Assembly (NCBI GenBank): GCA_022376925.1
Contig: JAIOJX010000025.1
Coordinates: 6,293,141 to 6,357,140 of the forward strand
Reading direction: 5' to 3'
From: Tragulus kanchil
Lineage: Eukaryota > Chordata > Mammalia > Artiodactyla > Tragulidae
DNA length: 64,000 nt
Position 1 is the stretch's first letter; each line of letters begins with the position of its first letter. The translations under genes and the position numbers were made by a program. Shown piece by piece: positions 1 to 11,240 of the stretch. The notes beneath the pieces were generated by a model. That model was not told the DNA's origin, made no database searches, and saw only the letters and a program-made list of their open reading frames with translations.

Positions 1-1588
1 GTTGGTTATACCTTTAACTTATATATGGAAAGATATAAGTATGTGCTTTATAATCACTTTGTCATATATGATTAAATGTTACTTGCTTCCAGGAATATTC
101 TCACTATACAGAAATATGTGGATACAGGAGAAAAATCAAGATGTAAAATGTACAGAAACAGAAGATAATTTGCATAAAACTCTTGCAATTAGTTTTATAA
201 AATTTTAAAGAATCCCATCCTATAGAGAGCTATTAATGTGTTATAGGAATAGTCAGTAAGGGAGAAAAGATCAATGTGAATGTCATATGCTTTTTGCTTT
301 ATTTTGATAAATATCATTTGAAATAGATACTTTCAGAATTCCTGTGTTTGTAGGACACAAACCAATAGTAGCAGTCTTCGCAGAGCAAGCAATTATGTCT
401 GTGACAAATATTAAAGGAATTTCAGGTGCTCCCTGATCAGATAGGGACCCATATCTCTAGTCTCAACTCTTAGCACTCCTCTTTATTCTACTAAAAAAAA
501 AGAAAATTCCAGTCCCTGCTGGGTTTCTATTTACTGCTCTCCCATAATTGGACATCTTTAATCCTGGCCTGCAGATAGTCTTAGTTAAACCTCCAAGTCT
601 TCTTCACCAATTTATCTAGTTAGCAACGGCTTAGTCATTCTTCCTTCCAAATACTTCTTGTTTCTTTGTTGTCCTTAACTCCAGTTCAGTTCATGGTAAA
701 TCTTTTCCTGCAGCAAGAGTCAGCATGCTAGAGTGGGGAAAATGCTCACACCTTGAATTTAGACAGTTTGCCCATTGCTAGTTCTGTGGCCTGGTTCAAG
801 TTAATCTCTCTAAACTATAAAGGAAAGGTATTGGTAACATGAAGCTACAGAGCCAGAAAACATGAAACTAAGAAAGCTTAAGCTTTAGGGTTCTTCCCTT
901 GCAGGGGTTCCCTTCAAAGCCTCTGGAGGAGGAGCCCTAGCAATGTGTTTTACTTAGTCATACCTTCTTGAAAATTTTGCAACAGTTAAGATATGTTTGA
1001 TGCCGGTCTTCTTCTGTTGTTAATTTCCATCATTGTATGGTATGGAGTGGTCACAGATATTTCTGAGATCCAGATAAAAGGAAGTTTAGTTGGTTATACC
1101 TTTAACTTATATATGGAAAGATATAAGTATGTGCTTTATAATCACTTTGTCATATATGATTAAATGTTACTTGCTTCCAGGAATATTCTCACTATACAGA
1201 AATATGTGGATACAGGAGAAAAATCAAGATGTAAAATGTACAGAAACAGAAGATAATTTGCATAAAACTCTTGCAATTAGTTTTATAAAATTTTAAAGAA
1301 TCCCATCCTATAGAGAGCTATTAATGTGTTATAGGAATAGTCAGTAAGGGAGAAAAGATCAATGTGAATGTCATATGCTTTTTGCTTTATTTTGATAAAT
1401 ATCATTTGAAATAGATACTTTCAGAATTCCTGTGTTTGTAGGACACAAACCAATAGTAGCAGTCTTCGCAGAGCAAGCAATTATGTCTGTGACAAATATT
1501 AAAGGAATTTCAGGTGCTCCCTGATCAGATAGGGACCCATATCTCTAGTCTCAACTCTTAGCACTCCTCTTTATTCTACTAAAAAAAA
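1..1588 (+). repeat. Tandem duplication D1 (period 1088, left copy cut by window edge)
   Basis: Positions 1 to about 498 recur at 1089 to about 1587 with a constant 1088-bp offset. No mismatch was noticed until both copies reach an A-run, where they diverge (copy 1 continues AGAAAATTCC, copy 2 a longer A-run and then ACCAAACT). The duplicated DNA has no recognised gene or repeat. The loss of identity at a homopolymer fits a mis-joined contig end. Confidence 0.95.
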
Positions 1589-2820
1589 AAAAAAAAACCA
1601 AACTAAAGCCACCAGATCAAACAAGGGGAGAAAGGGGACTTTCCATCCCTAACCGTCCTACAGTGTCTTGCTGCTGATCACTCAGGCTCACCATACCTTC
1701 TGCATGAAACAGCTTCCCTCCAAGACCCAACCCCCACTCTGTTCTGCATCCACATATGCATATATTTCCATCCATCTCCTGCCCTATTCTTCCTTTAGAG
1801 TGGAACTCAGATCATACTTTCTTTAGAAAGTCTTCCTGGAAAGCAGCCCTTTTCAAATTGGCTTAGTGTCTGTCCTCTGGAAGCTCATAGACTTGTGTAC
1901 TTAACCCCATTTGTAGCCTTTATCTCTGAAATTGTCTCTTAATCCAATGCGTCTGTTCCTCCTCTGCAAGACTCCTGTGGCCAGGGAATGTACCCTTCTC
2001 TCAGGGCAGAGACCCAAAGCCAATCACAGTGCCAGACATAGGAGAGGGATCAAATATTTGTTGTTTGAAACTTAGCAGCAGAAGAGAAAAACAGGGTCGA
2101 TTACATTTTTATATCATAGTTGCCAGAGATCTTCTGAATTAGTGTTACTCTCAGCCCTTCTGTTTAATCATCTGTTCTTTCAGTTTTCCCATGTTAGGAC
2201 AAAATGCCATCAACATTCTAAGGATAAAGGAATAGACACTGTGGCTTTTTCATGTCTGAGGACACAGCGAATCATAACAGGATGCTGAGGTTTGCTGGAA
2301 GCACCATCTCTCTGTTCTGTGAAGGCCACTGTCCCTCACGATCAGCTGTGTTATCTCCAGATGGGTTCTTTTGCTGTCAGCCATTGATGCTGAGCTTGAG
2401 CTTCGAAGCACATTTATTCTTTCAGACTACCTGATACTGGAATAGATTGTGTTGAGGGAATTCTTCTGTAGCTGGTCTCAATATTTCTTTAGATCCAGGC
2501 TTTATGTAATTTCAGAAATTAGAACATGTGTGTTTTTGTGTGTGTTAGGGAGAAAGAAAAAACATTAAAGAGGAAAAAAATAACAGAAAATATATGCCTT
2601 CTAGCATAACAATAGGGAAAAATCTATTATATTGGATTTAAAGTTAGGTAGCGTGTTCCTGTTTTCCATTGCTGGGTTAGGAATTACCTCAAAACAAGTA
2701 TCTCCTTCATTGCTAATGGAGTTGTGCATTTTCCTGTTGTTATGCCAACCAGCTATATTTCTTATAGTATTCAACTTTTGTTTAAGGACTCATTTACTTT
2801 CCCCTCCCCATCATTGCATT
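1589..2820. other. Unassigned AT-rich DNA
   Basis: I recognise no gene or repeat family here. The 60-codon frame at 2252-2434 has no splice-site context or protein-like pattern I can identify. Confidence 0.5.
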
Positions 2821-2975
2821 TTAGTTGAAGCATGCAGAATCTTGGAATCCTTCCTTGAGCTTGTTGTCCCACACCAACATATGGGATCTTCGTTCCTCAA
2901 CTGGAGATTGAACCTTATCCCCTGCATTGGAACATGGATTCTTAATCACTGGATCAGAGAAGTCCTTACACTTTT
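2821..2975 (-). mobile_element. CHR-1-type tRNA-derived SINE, degraded
   Basis: The reverse complement carries the CHR head. On the plus strand this appears as TGGGATCTTCGTTCC, then GGAGATTGAACC (degenerate B box) and CTGGATCAGAGAAGTCC at the SINE 5' end. Divergence from the usual head suggests an old copy. It lies inside the frame at 2632-3012, which is therefore not a gene. Confidence 0.7.
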
Positions 2976-4254
2976 AAAAGTATTGAAGATCTCAAAGCTT
3001 TTGTTTATGTAGGCCATATCCTTTGATATTTTTGCTATATTAAGATAAAAGCTAAGAAGTTCAAAAATATATACTTAATTAATTGAAGAAATCTATTATA
3101 TGCTTTCATATATAAAATTTTAATGAAAAAGAATAGTTTCAAAAAATTTGAGTGGAGTGACATTGTTTTACATTTCCACATTTTAATATGAAACTTGTTA
3201 GAAAACAACTGAATCCTTATATTTGCTTTGGTATGCAGTCAGTCTCAATGTGTTATTTTGGCTGAACTGTAGAGAAATTTCAGTATCTCACAGATAGGTA
3301 GTTAGAAAAGGGAGAATATTTTAATAGTCTTTTCTGAAAATTTTTTTTCTTACACTACACAAAATTCAGCAAGTAGCTGTTTCTTAAAAGTTACTTTCAA
3401 AACAGAAACTGAAACCATATCAATGAAATACTGATGTTATCTTCATTAAAATCCATTGGTGCTTCTAGGACTTTGAATAAATTTTTTTTTACTCATGCAT
3501 AATTTCAAAATATCTAAACCACTTAGAAAATATTAACTCACTGAGGTGTACAAACCATCCAAATGTTGTCACAGTTCTTTACAAAGTATCAAAAACTTAA
3601 ATTTGTTAATATTATCACCAAGTTTATCAGAAAAGTCTTGACGAAATGGAAAGCATTCACATTCACCATAGTAGTTACACATTTTCCAATATTTTGATTT
3701 TCATTTGAAAACTCAGATTTTTGTCACTGGCAACAAATACAACTGTTTTCCTGAAAGTGACAGTTTACTCATTGCAGTTCCAATAAAAATGTCTGCCAGA
3801 CACCTAAGTTTAAATAACCATAATTTATCTATCAATTCTTTCAAATATAAATGCTGTTTCATAAGAAAATGGCTCGTTCACCTTGCAATTTAAACAAGCA
3901 TAAAGTGCTTTCTCGAGACTCTATTGTACTTTAGTATCCAGAAAAATGCTTGGTTCATGTTCCTCATTTTCTCATACAGAAAGTAACAATGTGTGTCCTC
4001 AAGGATTGAGATATAGTAAAACTCATAACATTGTGTTTACTGCTTCATCGAGGACATTCTTCAGTAAAACTGGGCTTTTTGTTGTACTTTGTTGTAATTT
4101 GTTTTGTTTACCATGAGTGCAGAGTGGTGAAAACAGTGACCACAAGTAGCGTGCTGCTGTCTTGGTTTATGCTAAGGCATCAGTAGTTTCCCACTACTGC
4201 TTTTGGACAATGTTGACACTAAGAGGCTAGTGTCCAAAAATATAAGTATCTCAT
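2976..4254. other. Unassigned AT-rich DNA
   Basis: AT-rich sequence with T- and A-runs. The TTTGTTGTACTTTGTTGT-like stretch near 4080-4115 is low complexity. No gene or repeat family recognised. Confidence 0.5.
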
Positions 4255-4785
4255 GCAACTCAGCAAAAAAGCAAGCCAATTAAAAAATGGACGGAAAATC
4301 CGAATAGCCACTTTTACAAAGAAGATACAAAGGAGAGCCAACAAGCACAGGAAAGGTGCTCACCATCGTTAATCATAAGGGACACGCAAATGAAAACCAC
4401 AGTAAGATATCACCTTACACCTGTCAGAATGGCTGTCATTAAAAAGGCAGGAACTAAAAAGTATTGGTAAAAGCTGTAGGAAAAGAACCCTTTTGTACTG
4501 CTGGAGGGAAGGTAAACTGGTACAGCTGCTATGGAAAATAGTATGGAAGTTCCTCAAAAAATAGAACTATCATATGATCCAGCAATTACACTTCTAGGCA
4601 TTTTATTCAAAAAGTGAAAACATTAATTGGAAAGATATATTCACTTCCATATTTTTTCAGAATTATTTAAAATATAAAATATACAAAAACAACCTAACCA
4701 TCCATTAATGGATGAATGGATAAAGATGTGATACAAACACACACACATACACATTCAAAAAGAAAAATCTCTCTTGACGAATATG
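4255..4785 (+). mobile_element. LINE-1 3' end (ORF2 tail and 3' UTR), old
   Basis: The order of motifs is typical of the L1 ORF2 C-terminal region: AATGGACGGAAAATCCG, then AAGGTGCTCACCATC, AAATGAAAACCACAGTAAG, and ATGATCCAGCAATTACACTTC, followed by CATTAATGGATGAATGGATAAA. Frames are broken by stops and indels, so it is a dead fragment. A short CA-rich tract follows at 4738-4755. Confidence 0.85.
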
Positions 4786-5192
4786 GCTTGGGGTGAAAGT
4801 CAAATGACATTTGTAGTTCTCTCTACTAACCTTACGTGAGAATATACCTTTCTTTCATCAAGGAAGAAATATGAACTTGCAGAATAGAAGCATTTATCCA
4901 GGCTAGTGAACTGTGTTGGTTGGCAGGAATGAGGAAGAAAGAGATGAAGCACAAGACTTTTGATAGGCTACCTCCACCCACCTGACGTACATGGACCCAT
5001 GGCTGTTAACAATCAACCAGGTAACTTTCTCAGAGGTTTGAAGGCTAAGTGCTTCCTGACTGGTAATGATTATTACTGTTGCTATTATTAATAGTAGTAA
5101 TAAGCTATTTAAATAAAGTTAGAATATATATTGGCCTAATGCAAAAGATCCAATATAAGCATTATTTAAATAGCTTGTTACTATTTGAAACT

Positions 5193-5303
5193 CAAAGTGT
5201 TATTCACTTAGTCATGTCTGACTCTTTGTGACCTCACAGACTGTAGCCCGCCAGGCTCTTCAGTCCGTGGAATTCTCCAGGCAAGAATACTGGGGTGGGT
5301 AGC
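5193..5303 (-). mobile_element. Bov-tA/Bov-A2 SINE, 3' portion, interrupted
   Basis: The sequence runs from TCACTTAGTCATGTCTGACT through CCAGGCTCTTCAGTCCGTGG to AAGAATACTGGGGTGGGTAGC, the BovB-derived body in minus orientation. It stops at 5303 and the remaining head resumes at 5804, so another element has inserted between them. Confidence 0.85.
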
Positions 5304-5797
5304 TGTGGGGAAACAGACTAGTGAAGGTTTTTGCAGCTTTGGCCGAGCCAGGAGAAAAACTTCTTGGAAATGAAAGAACTGAGACGAAAAACAAGTTGAT
5401 TCGATTCACATGGGCTCATTAGCTGGGGTCATACTGATCAGCAACAGGTGGGAAATCTGCTGTGGACTTTGGAACGCCAGGTCAGCACACGTTAGAACGC
5501 TGCGTGCGCACGCAGAACAGACATCTTCATTTCTTGCTGATCTAGTTGCTCCCCAGCTACAGCACATCCTTTCCATTCTTAAGAGGAGGGTAATTATTGA
5601 TCAGGGCTGTGACTGACTCCCAGCCCGTGCTAATATCATTCCCTGAAAACACCTGGATGCTTAAGCTCTCACTAAAAGCGAATTGGTGAATGTGTTTAGT
5701 TCTTTGACTCAAGAGGTCTTGAGCCCCCCGTTCCCATCGTTTCTGTCTGTTTGTATGTGCGTGTGCTATTCTCTTATGCACCCCGCTGACGTGCTGC
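5304..5797. mobile_element. Probable solo LTR inserted in a Bov SINE
   Basis: A 494-bp block splits one Bov SINE. It is flanked by GGTAGC (5298-5303) and GGTAGT (5798-5803), a 5/6 match to a 6-bp target duplication as made by class II retroviruses. Its left edge starts TGTGGGG; on the minus strand the element ends CCCCACA, so it is more likely oriented minus. It holds CpGs (5480-5515) unlike its surroundings. The other end does not show an intact TG/CA terminus, so the class is inferred from insertion geometry. Confidence 0.5.
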
Positions 5798-5803
5798 GGT
5801 AGT

Positions 5804-5898
5804 GCTTCTCCAGGGGACCTTCCTGATCCAGGCATCTAAACCCGGGTCTCCTACATTGCAGGCAGATTCTTTACTGTCTGAGCTGCCAGGGAAGTCCA
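5804..5898 (-). mobile_element. Bov SINE head, continuation of 5193-5303
   Basis: TTCTCCAGGGGACC leads into AACCCGGGTCTCCTACATTG and GAGCTGCCAGGGAAGTCC, the tRNA-like 5' end in minus orientation. It completes the SINE interrupted at 5303. A duplicated copy lies at 6904-6997. Confidence 0.85.
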
Positions 5899-6524
5899 TA
5901 AGGTAAGGAGGACATGCCTAAATTTTTCCTCTAAATTGCTAGTCAATTATACCAATTCAATTATTCTATTTTCTGACATATATCTTGTAATTCTCATTAA
6001 AAAACAATACAGCCTGTTTTAGGGCTTAGCTATCACCTTTGTGGCTCTGTCTCCAATTGTGTTGCTAACATACGGTGCTCTTATGTGTTTTAGTAGCTTG
6101 TGAAACTGGTTTCTCTCACACACCCACTACTAGTTGCATTGTTTATTACAAAATTTCTTTGCTATTATGTCCTGATTATGTTTTCAAATGGTATGTTTTT
6201 ATAAAGAATTTAGATTTCGATTATTTGGGGAAAATATGTTCTTTTTTAAAATAATAGCTTTGACCTCCTGACCTAGCAAATGTGTCTGGGACCTGAAGGA
6301 GGATACTGGTTTTATCAGAAGGAAGCTGAAGTTCAATTCCATCTGTCTTATTATAAGCTGTTTTTTAAAAATTTAATGTGCTTTATGGACCTTTTCATTT
6401 AGAATATAAGCTTATTCACCACTTTTTTATGCTTTAAGGAATTTTCTCTCCTGCTGCCCTTGTTTGAGGTCATTTTGCCACCCATAAAGTCAAAGCTACT
6501 GTAATTCAGGTATAACTACCATTT

Positions 6525-6665
6525 GCAAGTACTACAGAGTTGGGACCATGATAAACACTAGCAATACACTCTGTTAGATAAGAATGTGTTACTGAAGAGG
6601 AAACTGACTCTCAGAAAGATTCATGTACTTATGACTCAGGAATTTCTGGCTCCTATTCCAGTGAG
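6525..6665 (-). mobile_element. MIR-like ancient SINE remnant
   Basis: GAGGAAACTGACTCTCAGAAAG and downstream GACTCAGG follow the reversed MIR core order (GAGGAAACTGAGGC, then a gap, then the tRNA-like end). It is weakly conserved, and is duplicated at about 7620-7760 within D2. Confidence 0.4.
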
Positions 6666-7889
6666 GTGATAATAAGATGGACTATTTGTTATGTACCTCA
6701 GTCAAACTTGAATTCCTACAATCAATTAAACTTGTCAAAATGTTAGGAAGAACTCTAATATTATCCTCAATAAGACTTGCCTTTGCGTAATTCCCAGGGG
6801 TTAATTATGTTGATGTTCTGGCGTTTTTTTTCCCATCGTTTCTGTCTGTTTGTATGTGCGTGTATTCTCTTATGCACCGCTGACGTGCTGCGGTAGTGCT
6901 TCTCCAGGGGACCTTCCTGATCCAGGCATCTAAACCCGGGTCTCCTACATTGCAGGCAGATTCTTTACTGTCTGAGCTGCCAGGGAAGTCCATAAGGTAA
7001 GGAGGACATGCCTAAATTTTTCCTCTAAATTGCTAGTCAATTATACCAATTCAATTATTCTATTTTCTGACATATATCTTGTAATTCTCATTAAAAAACA
7101 ATACAGCCTGTTTTAGGGCTTAGCTATCACCTTTGTGGCTCTGTCTCCAATTGTGTTGCTAACATACGGTGCTCTTATGTGTTTTAGTAGCTTGTGAAAC
7201 TGGTTTCTCTCACACACCCACTACTAGTTGCATTGTTTATTACAAAATTTCTTTGCTATTATGTCCTGATTATGTTTTCAAATGGTATGTTTTTATAAAG
7301 AATTTAGATTTCGATTATTTGGGGAAAATATGTTCTTTTTTAAAATAATAGCTTTGACCTCCTGACCTAGCAAATGTGTCTGGGACCTGAAGGAGGATAC
7401 TGGTTTTATCAGAAGGAAGCTGAAGTTCAATTCCATCTGTCTTATTATAAGCTGTTTTTTAAAAATTTAATGTGCTTTATGGACCTTTTCATTTAGAATA
7501 TAAGCTTATTCACCACTTTTTTATGCTTTAAGGAATTTTCTCTCCTGCTGCCCTTGTTTGAGGTCATTTTGCCACCCATAAAGTCAAAGCTACTGTAATT
7601 CAGGTATAACTACCATTTGCAAGTACTACAGAGTTGGGACCATGATAAACACTAGCAATACACTCTGTTAGATAAGAATGTGTTACTGAAGAGGAAACTG
7701 ACTCTCAGAAAGATTCATGTACTTATGACTCAGGAATTTCTGGCTCCTATTCCAGTGAGGTGATAATAAGATGGACTATTTGTTATGTACCTCAGTCAAA
7801 CTTGAATTCCTACAATCAATTAAACTTGTCAAAATGTTAGGAAGAACTCTAATATTATCCTCAATAAGACTTGCCTTTGCGTAATTCCC

Positions 7890-8362
7890 TCCCTTTTGAG
7901 TTTGGGTGGACTCTGTGAATGTGATATCACTCCTGTGATTCTGTGATTGTTATGGATTTTCTTCTACCAGGAATCCTACCAAGTCATAATAGTGAAGAAT
8001 TAGAAAAAAATCCCCTTGTGGGTCTGGCTAGGAGAAGGGAAAGTAACTATTTTGAAATATGCTTAAAGCATAAGAAAGAGCTCTTCTCTAGGGGAAAATG
8101 CATTACCAAAGCCTTAATCAGTCTTTGGAGGAGGCCTTTTACTCTATTTCAGCTCTCTTTAGTTTTCCTGTCTCACTTAAAAAAAAGTGGAAAAAAAAAA
8201 AAAATCTAGGACACACTTGTGATGGTAACAGCCTGGAGCAATGGTTCACTAAAGAACTGAAAATTAATTAGAAGACTATAATATGCTTTTCTCTTAACGA
8301 TATCTTATTATCACATCCACAGGGCTCTAGAAAAATAGCTAGTGGAAGAGTTGCATGTCTCA
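7890..8362. other. Unassigned DNA between duplications
   Basis: Contains an A-run near 8190-8205 and no recognisable gene. The 88-codon frame at 7943-8209 ends in lysines encoded by that A-run and has no known match. Confidence 0.45.
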
Positions 8363-8554
8363 GAGTTTATTTAAGAAGAAATTTCTAGGAAAATCAAAAA
8401 ATAACTGGGGGACGAAAATAAATACACTAGAGGAATTTAAACCCTTTGGTATCTACAATTACAAAAGACCCCATTAAATATAGCTCAAGTCCAAGTTGTA
8501 TTATGAAACCACACCATAAAAGCCTTAACTTAGTTTTTACTGCCTAGTGCATTG

Positions 8555-8881
8555 CTTTTTTTTTTTTTTTTAAGATTTTATTTACTTATTTATTTTGGTG
8601 GGGGTGGGGAGGGGAGCGGGCGGGTCACTTCTATTGGTCTTTCATTTATCTATTTTCATCCGTCTTTGTTCTTTGGCTCCTGTGGGCCTCTCATAGCAGT
8701 GGCCTCTGTCGTTGCAGAGCGCCGGCTCTGGGCGCCTGTGCTCCAGAGCTCCGGCTCGGTAATTGGTCACATCAGTCCAGCCGCTCTGCGGCACGTGGGA
8801 TCTTCCCAGGCCAGGGCTCGAGCCGGCGCCCCTTGCACTGCAAGGCAGTGTCCTTACCCACTGGACCACCAGGGAAGCCCA
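8555..8881 (-). mobile_element. Young CHR-related SINE, long form
   Basis: The minus-oriented copy begins with a T-run (the A-tail), then a GGTGGGGGTGGGGAGGGG tract, TCTATTGGTCTTTCATTTATC, the family block around GGTCACATCAGTCCAGCCG, and a tRNA-like head ending CACCAGGGAAGCCC. Perfect 14-bp target duplications TGCCTAGTGCATTG flank it at 8541-8554 and 8882-8895. High CpG content suggests recent insertion. The second copy at 9646-9972 is part of D3 and not an independent insertion. Confidence 0.9.
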
Positions 8882-9007
8882 TGCCTAGTGCATTGTTACT
8901 CTAAGCATGCTTCAACAAAAAACAAAAAAGCATTGGCCATGGCTTTGCAACTAAACTACGACCACCATGTGAGGTTTGTTTGGGGTTTTGTTTCTTCCTG
9001 GGATTTA

Positions 9008-9161
9008 CTTGCCAGGCTCCTCTGTCCATGGGATTCTCCAGGCAAGAATACTGGAGTGGGTTACCATTCCTTTTCCAGGGGATATTCCAGATCCAGGAAT
9101 CGAACCCATGTCTCCTGCATTGGAAGCAGATTCTTTGCTGACTGAGCTATGAGGGAAGCAC
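9008..9161 (-). mobile_element. Bov-A2/Bov-tA SINE, 5' two-thirds
   Basis: Contains GCCAGGCTCCTCTGTCCATG, AGAATACTGGAGTGGGTTAC, GAATCGAACCCATGTCTCC and ACTGAGCTATGAGGGAAGC in the expected minus-strand order. The D3 duplicate lies at 10099-10252. Confidence 0.9.
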
Positions 9162-11240
9162 ACATAGGCATACCATATTCAGAAGGAAAAAAGCTAAATC
9201 CAAAGAGAAAGCCTTGGGGAAAAAAAAATAGGAGTAGGAAACACTTTACATATAGAGCAACAAGGATAAGAATTACAGTGGATTTTCCTTCCATCACAAA
9301 CCATGTGAGCAAGGACTACATGAATGAAATATTTACAGAGTTGGAAAAAAATTTCCTACGAATCTGATATTCTATATCCAGGGAAATTATTCTCCAAAAG
9401 TGAAGGAAAAAATAAGAACTTCTTCGAGTGAACAATGAGTATTTCACAGCTGCGAGTTTATTTAAGAAGAAATTTCTAGGAAAATCAAAAAATAACTGGG
9501 GGACGAAAATAAATACACTAGAGGAATTTAAACCCTTTGGTATCTACAATTACAAAAGACCCCATTAAATATAGCTCAAGTCCAAGTTGTATTATGAAAC
9601 CACACCATAAAAGCCTTAACTTAGTTTTTACTGCCTAGTGCATTGCTTTTTTTTTTTTTTTTAAGATTTTATTTACTTATTTATTTTGGTGGGGGTGGGG
9701 AGGGGAGCGGGCGGGTCACTTCTATTGGTCTTTCATTTATCTATTTTCATCCGTCTTTGTTCTTTGGCTCCTGTGGGCCTCTCATAGCAGTGGCCTCTGT
9801 CGTTGCAGAGCGCCGGCTCTGGGCGCCTGTGCTCCAGAGCTCCGGCTCGGTAATTGGTCACATCAGTCCAGCCGCTCTGCGGCACGTGGGATCTTCCCAG
9901 GCCAGGGCTCGAGCCGGCGCCCCTTGCACTGCAAGGCAGTGTCCTTACCCACTGGACCACCAGGGAAGCCCATGCCTAGTGCATTGTTACTCTAAGCATG
10001 CTTCAACAAAAAACAAAAAAGCATTGGCCATGGCTTTGCAACTAAACTACGACCACCATGTGAGGTTTGTTTGGGGTTTTGTTTCTTCCTGGGATTTACT
10101 TGCCAGGCTCCTCTGTCCATGGGATTCTCCAGGCAAGAATACTGGAGTGGGTTACCATTCCTTTTCCAGGGGATATTCCAGATCCAGGAATCGAACCCAT
10201 GTCTCCTGCATTGGAAGCAGATTCTTTGCTGACTGAGCTATGAGGGAAGCACACATAGGCATACCATATTCAGAAGGAAAAAAGCTAAATCCAAAGAGAA
10301 AGCCTTGGGGAAAAAAAAATAGGAGTAGGAAACACTTTACATATAGAGCAACAAGGATAAGAATTACAGTGGATTTTCCTTCCATCACAAACCATGTGAG
10401 CAAGGACTACATGAATGAAATATTTACAGAGTTGGAAAAAAATTTCCTACGAATCTGATATTCTATATCCAGGGAAATTATTCTCCAAAAGTGAAGGAAA
10501 AAATAAGAACTTCTTCGAGTGAACAATGAGTATTTCACAGCTGCCTTAAATGAAATGTTAAAAAGGAGTTATTTAGGGGAAAGGAAAATCATGTAGGCCA
10601 GAAACCCTAATTACAAAAAAGACATACAGGAAGAGTGCTAGACAAAAATAAAGGTAAAATAAAATCTAACTTTTTGATTCTTAGTTGATCTAGAAGTTTA
10701 CCATTTAAGGCAATAACATTACAAAGTACTGGGTGATTATAACATATAGGTAAGAAAATTAATGATAGTAATGTTACAAGAGGCAAAAAGTAAGAATTGA
10801 GAATAACTGTTAGAAGTCACATTCCCTACCTGTGAAGTGGTACAGTGTTTTTAAAGGTACACCAAAAGTATTTGTAAATGCATATTGCAAACAGTAATGC
10901 AACCACTAAAATTTTTAAAAAAGAAATGTAATAGATACACCATGACATGAAATATAATAAAATTGTGTAAAATGTTCAATTAAAGCCAGAGAAGGCAGAA
11001 AAGGGAGAGGGGAGAAAAAAAACAAAACAAACAACAAGTAAAATGAAATAAAAAATAATTACAAACATGATAGGTATTTATCCAACTATATCAATACTCA
11101 CTTTAAATATGAATGAAAGCCACTTCCACCAATTGAAAATCAGAGATTGTCATAATAGGTAAAGACATAAAACCCAATTATATGTATATGTCATACACAA
11201 GAACCTCAATATGAGGACTAAGGTCAAGAGTAAAAGCATA
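9162..11240 (+). mobile_element. Old LINE-1 (L1M/HAL1-like) body fragment
   Basis: Matches the pattern of old L1 sequence near the end of ORF1: TCTATATCCAGGGAAATTAT, GTGAAGGAAAAAATAAGAAC, then TTAAATGAAATGTTAAAAAGG, and further on CCAATTGAAAATCAGAGATTG. It is interrupted by the D3 join at 9454 and runs into D4. No intact reading frame is left. The subfamily cannot be set by eye. Confidence 0.6.

Larger units (their letters stand above)
5732..7889 (+). repeat. Tandem duplication D2 (copies 5732-6795 and 6831-7889)
   Basis: The two copies (1064 and 1059 bp) are near-identical with a 35-bp spacer at 6796-6830 ending in a T-run. Differences are small indels near the left edge (for example GTGTGCTATTC versus GTGTATTC). 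The second copy starts within the LTR-like block, so it carries only that block's last about 65 bp and the SINE head. Confidence 0.95.
8363..10544 (+). repeat. Tandem duplication D3 (8363-9453 and 9454-10544)
   Basis: Two 1091-bp copies abut exactly with no spacer. Every landmark is offset by 1091 bp, including both SINEs and the T-run. The left copy ends TTTCACAGCTGC and the next begins GAGTTTATTTAAG. The second copy continues into CTTAAATGAAATG, a natural L1 continuation, so the second right edge is the unbroken sequence. Confidence 0.97.

Noticed and set aside
8552..10236. Two identical 197-codon open frames (8552-9145 and 9643-10236)
   Set aside because: They read through a young SINE and an adjacent Bov SINE on the opposite strand; the second is only the D3 duplicate. 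Similar 60-154 codon frames at 23910, 26384, 27518, 54201 and 62321 are the same SINE family.
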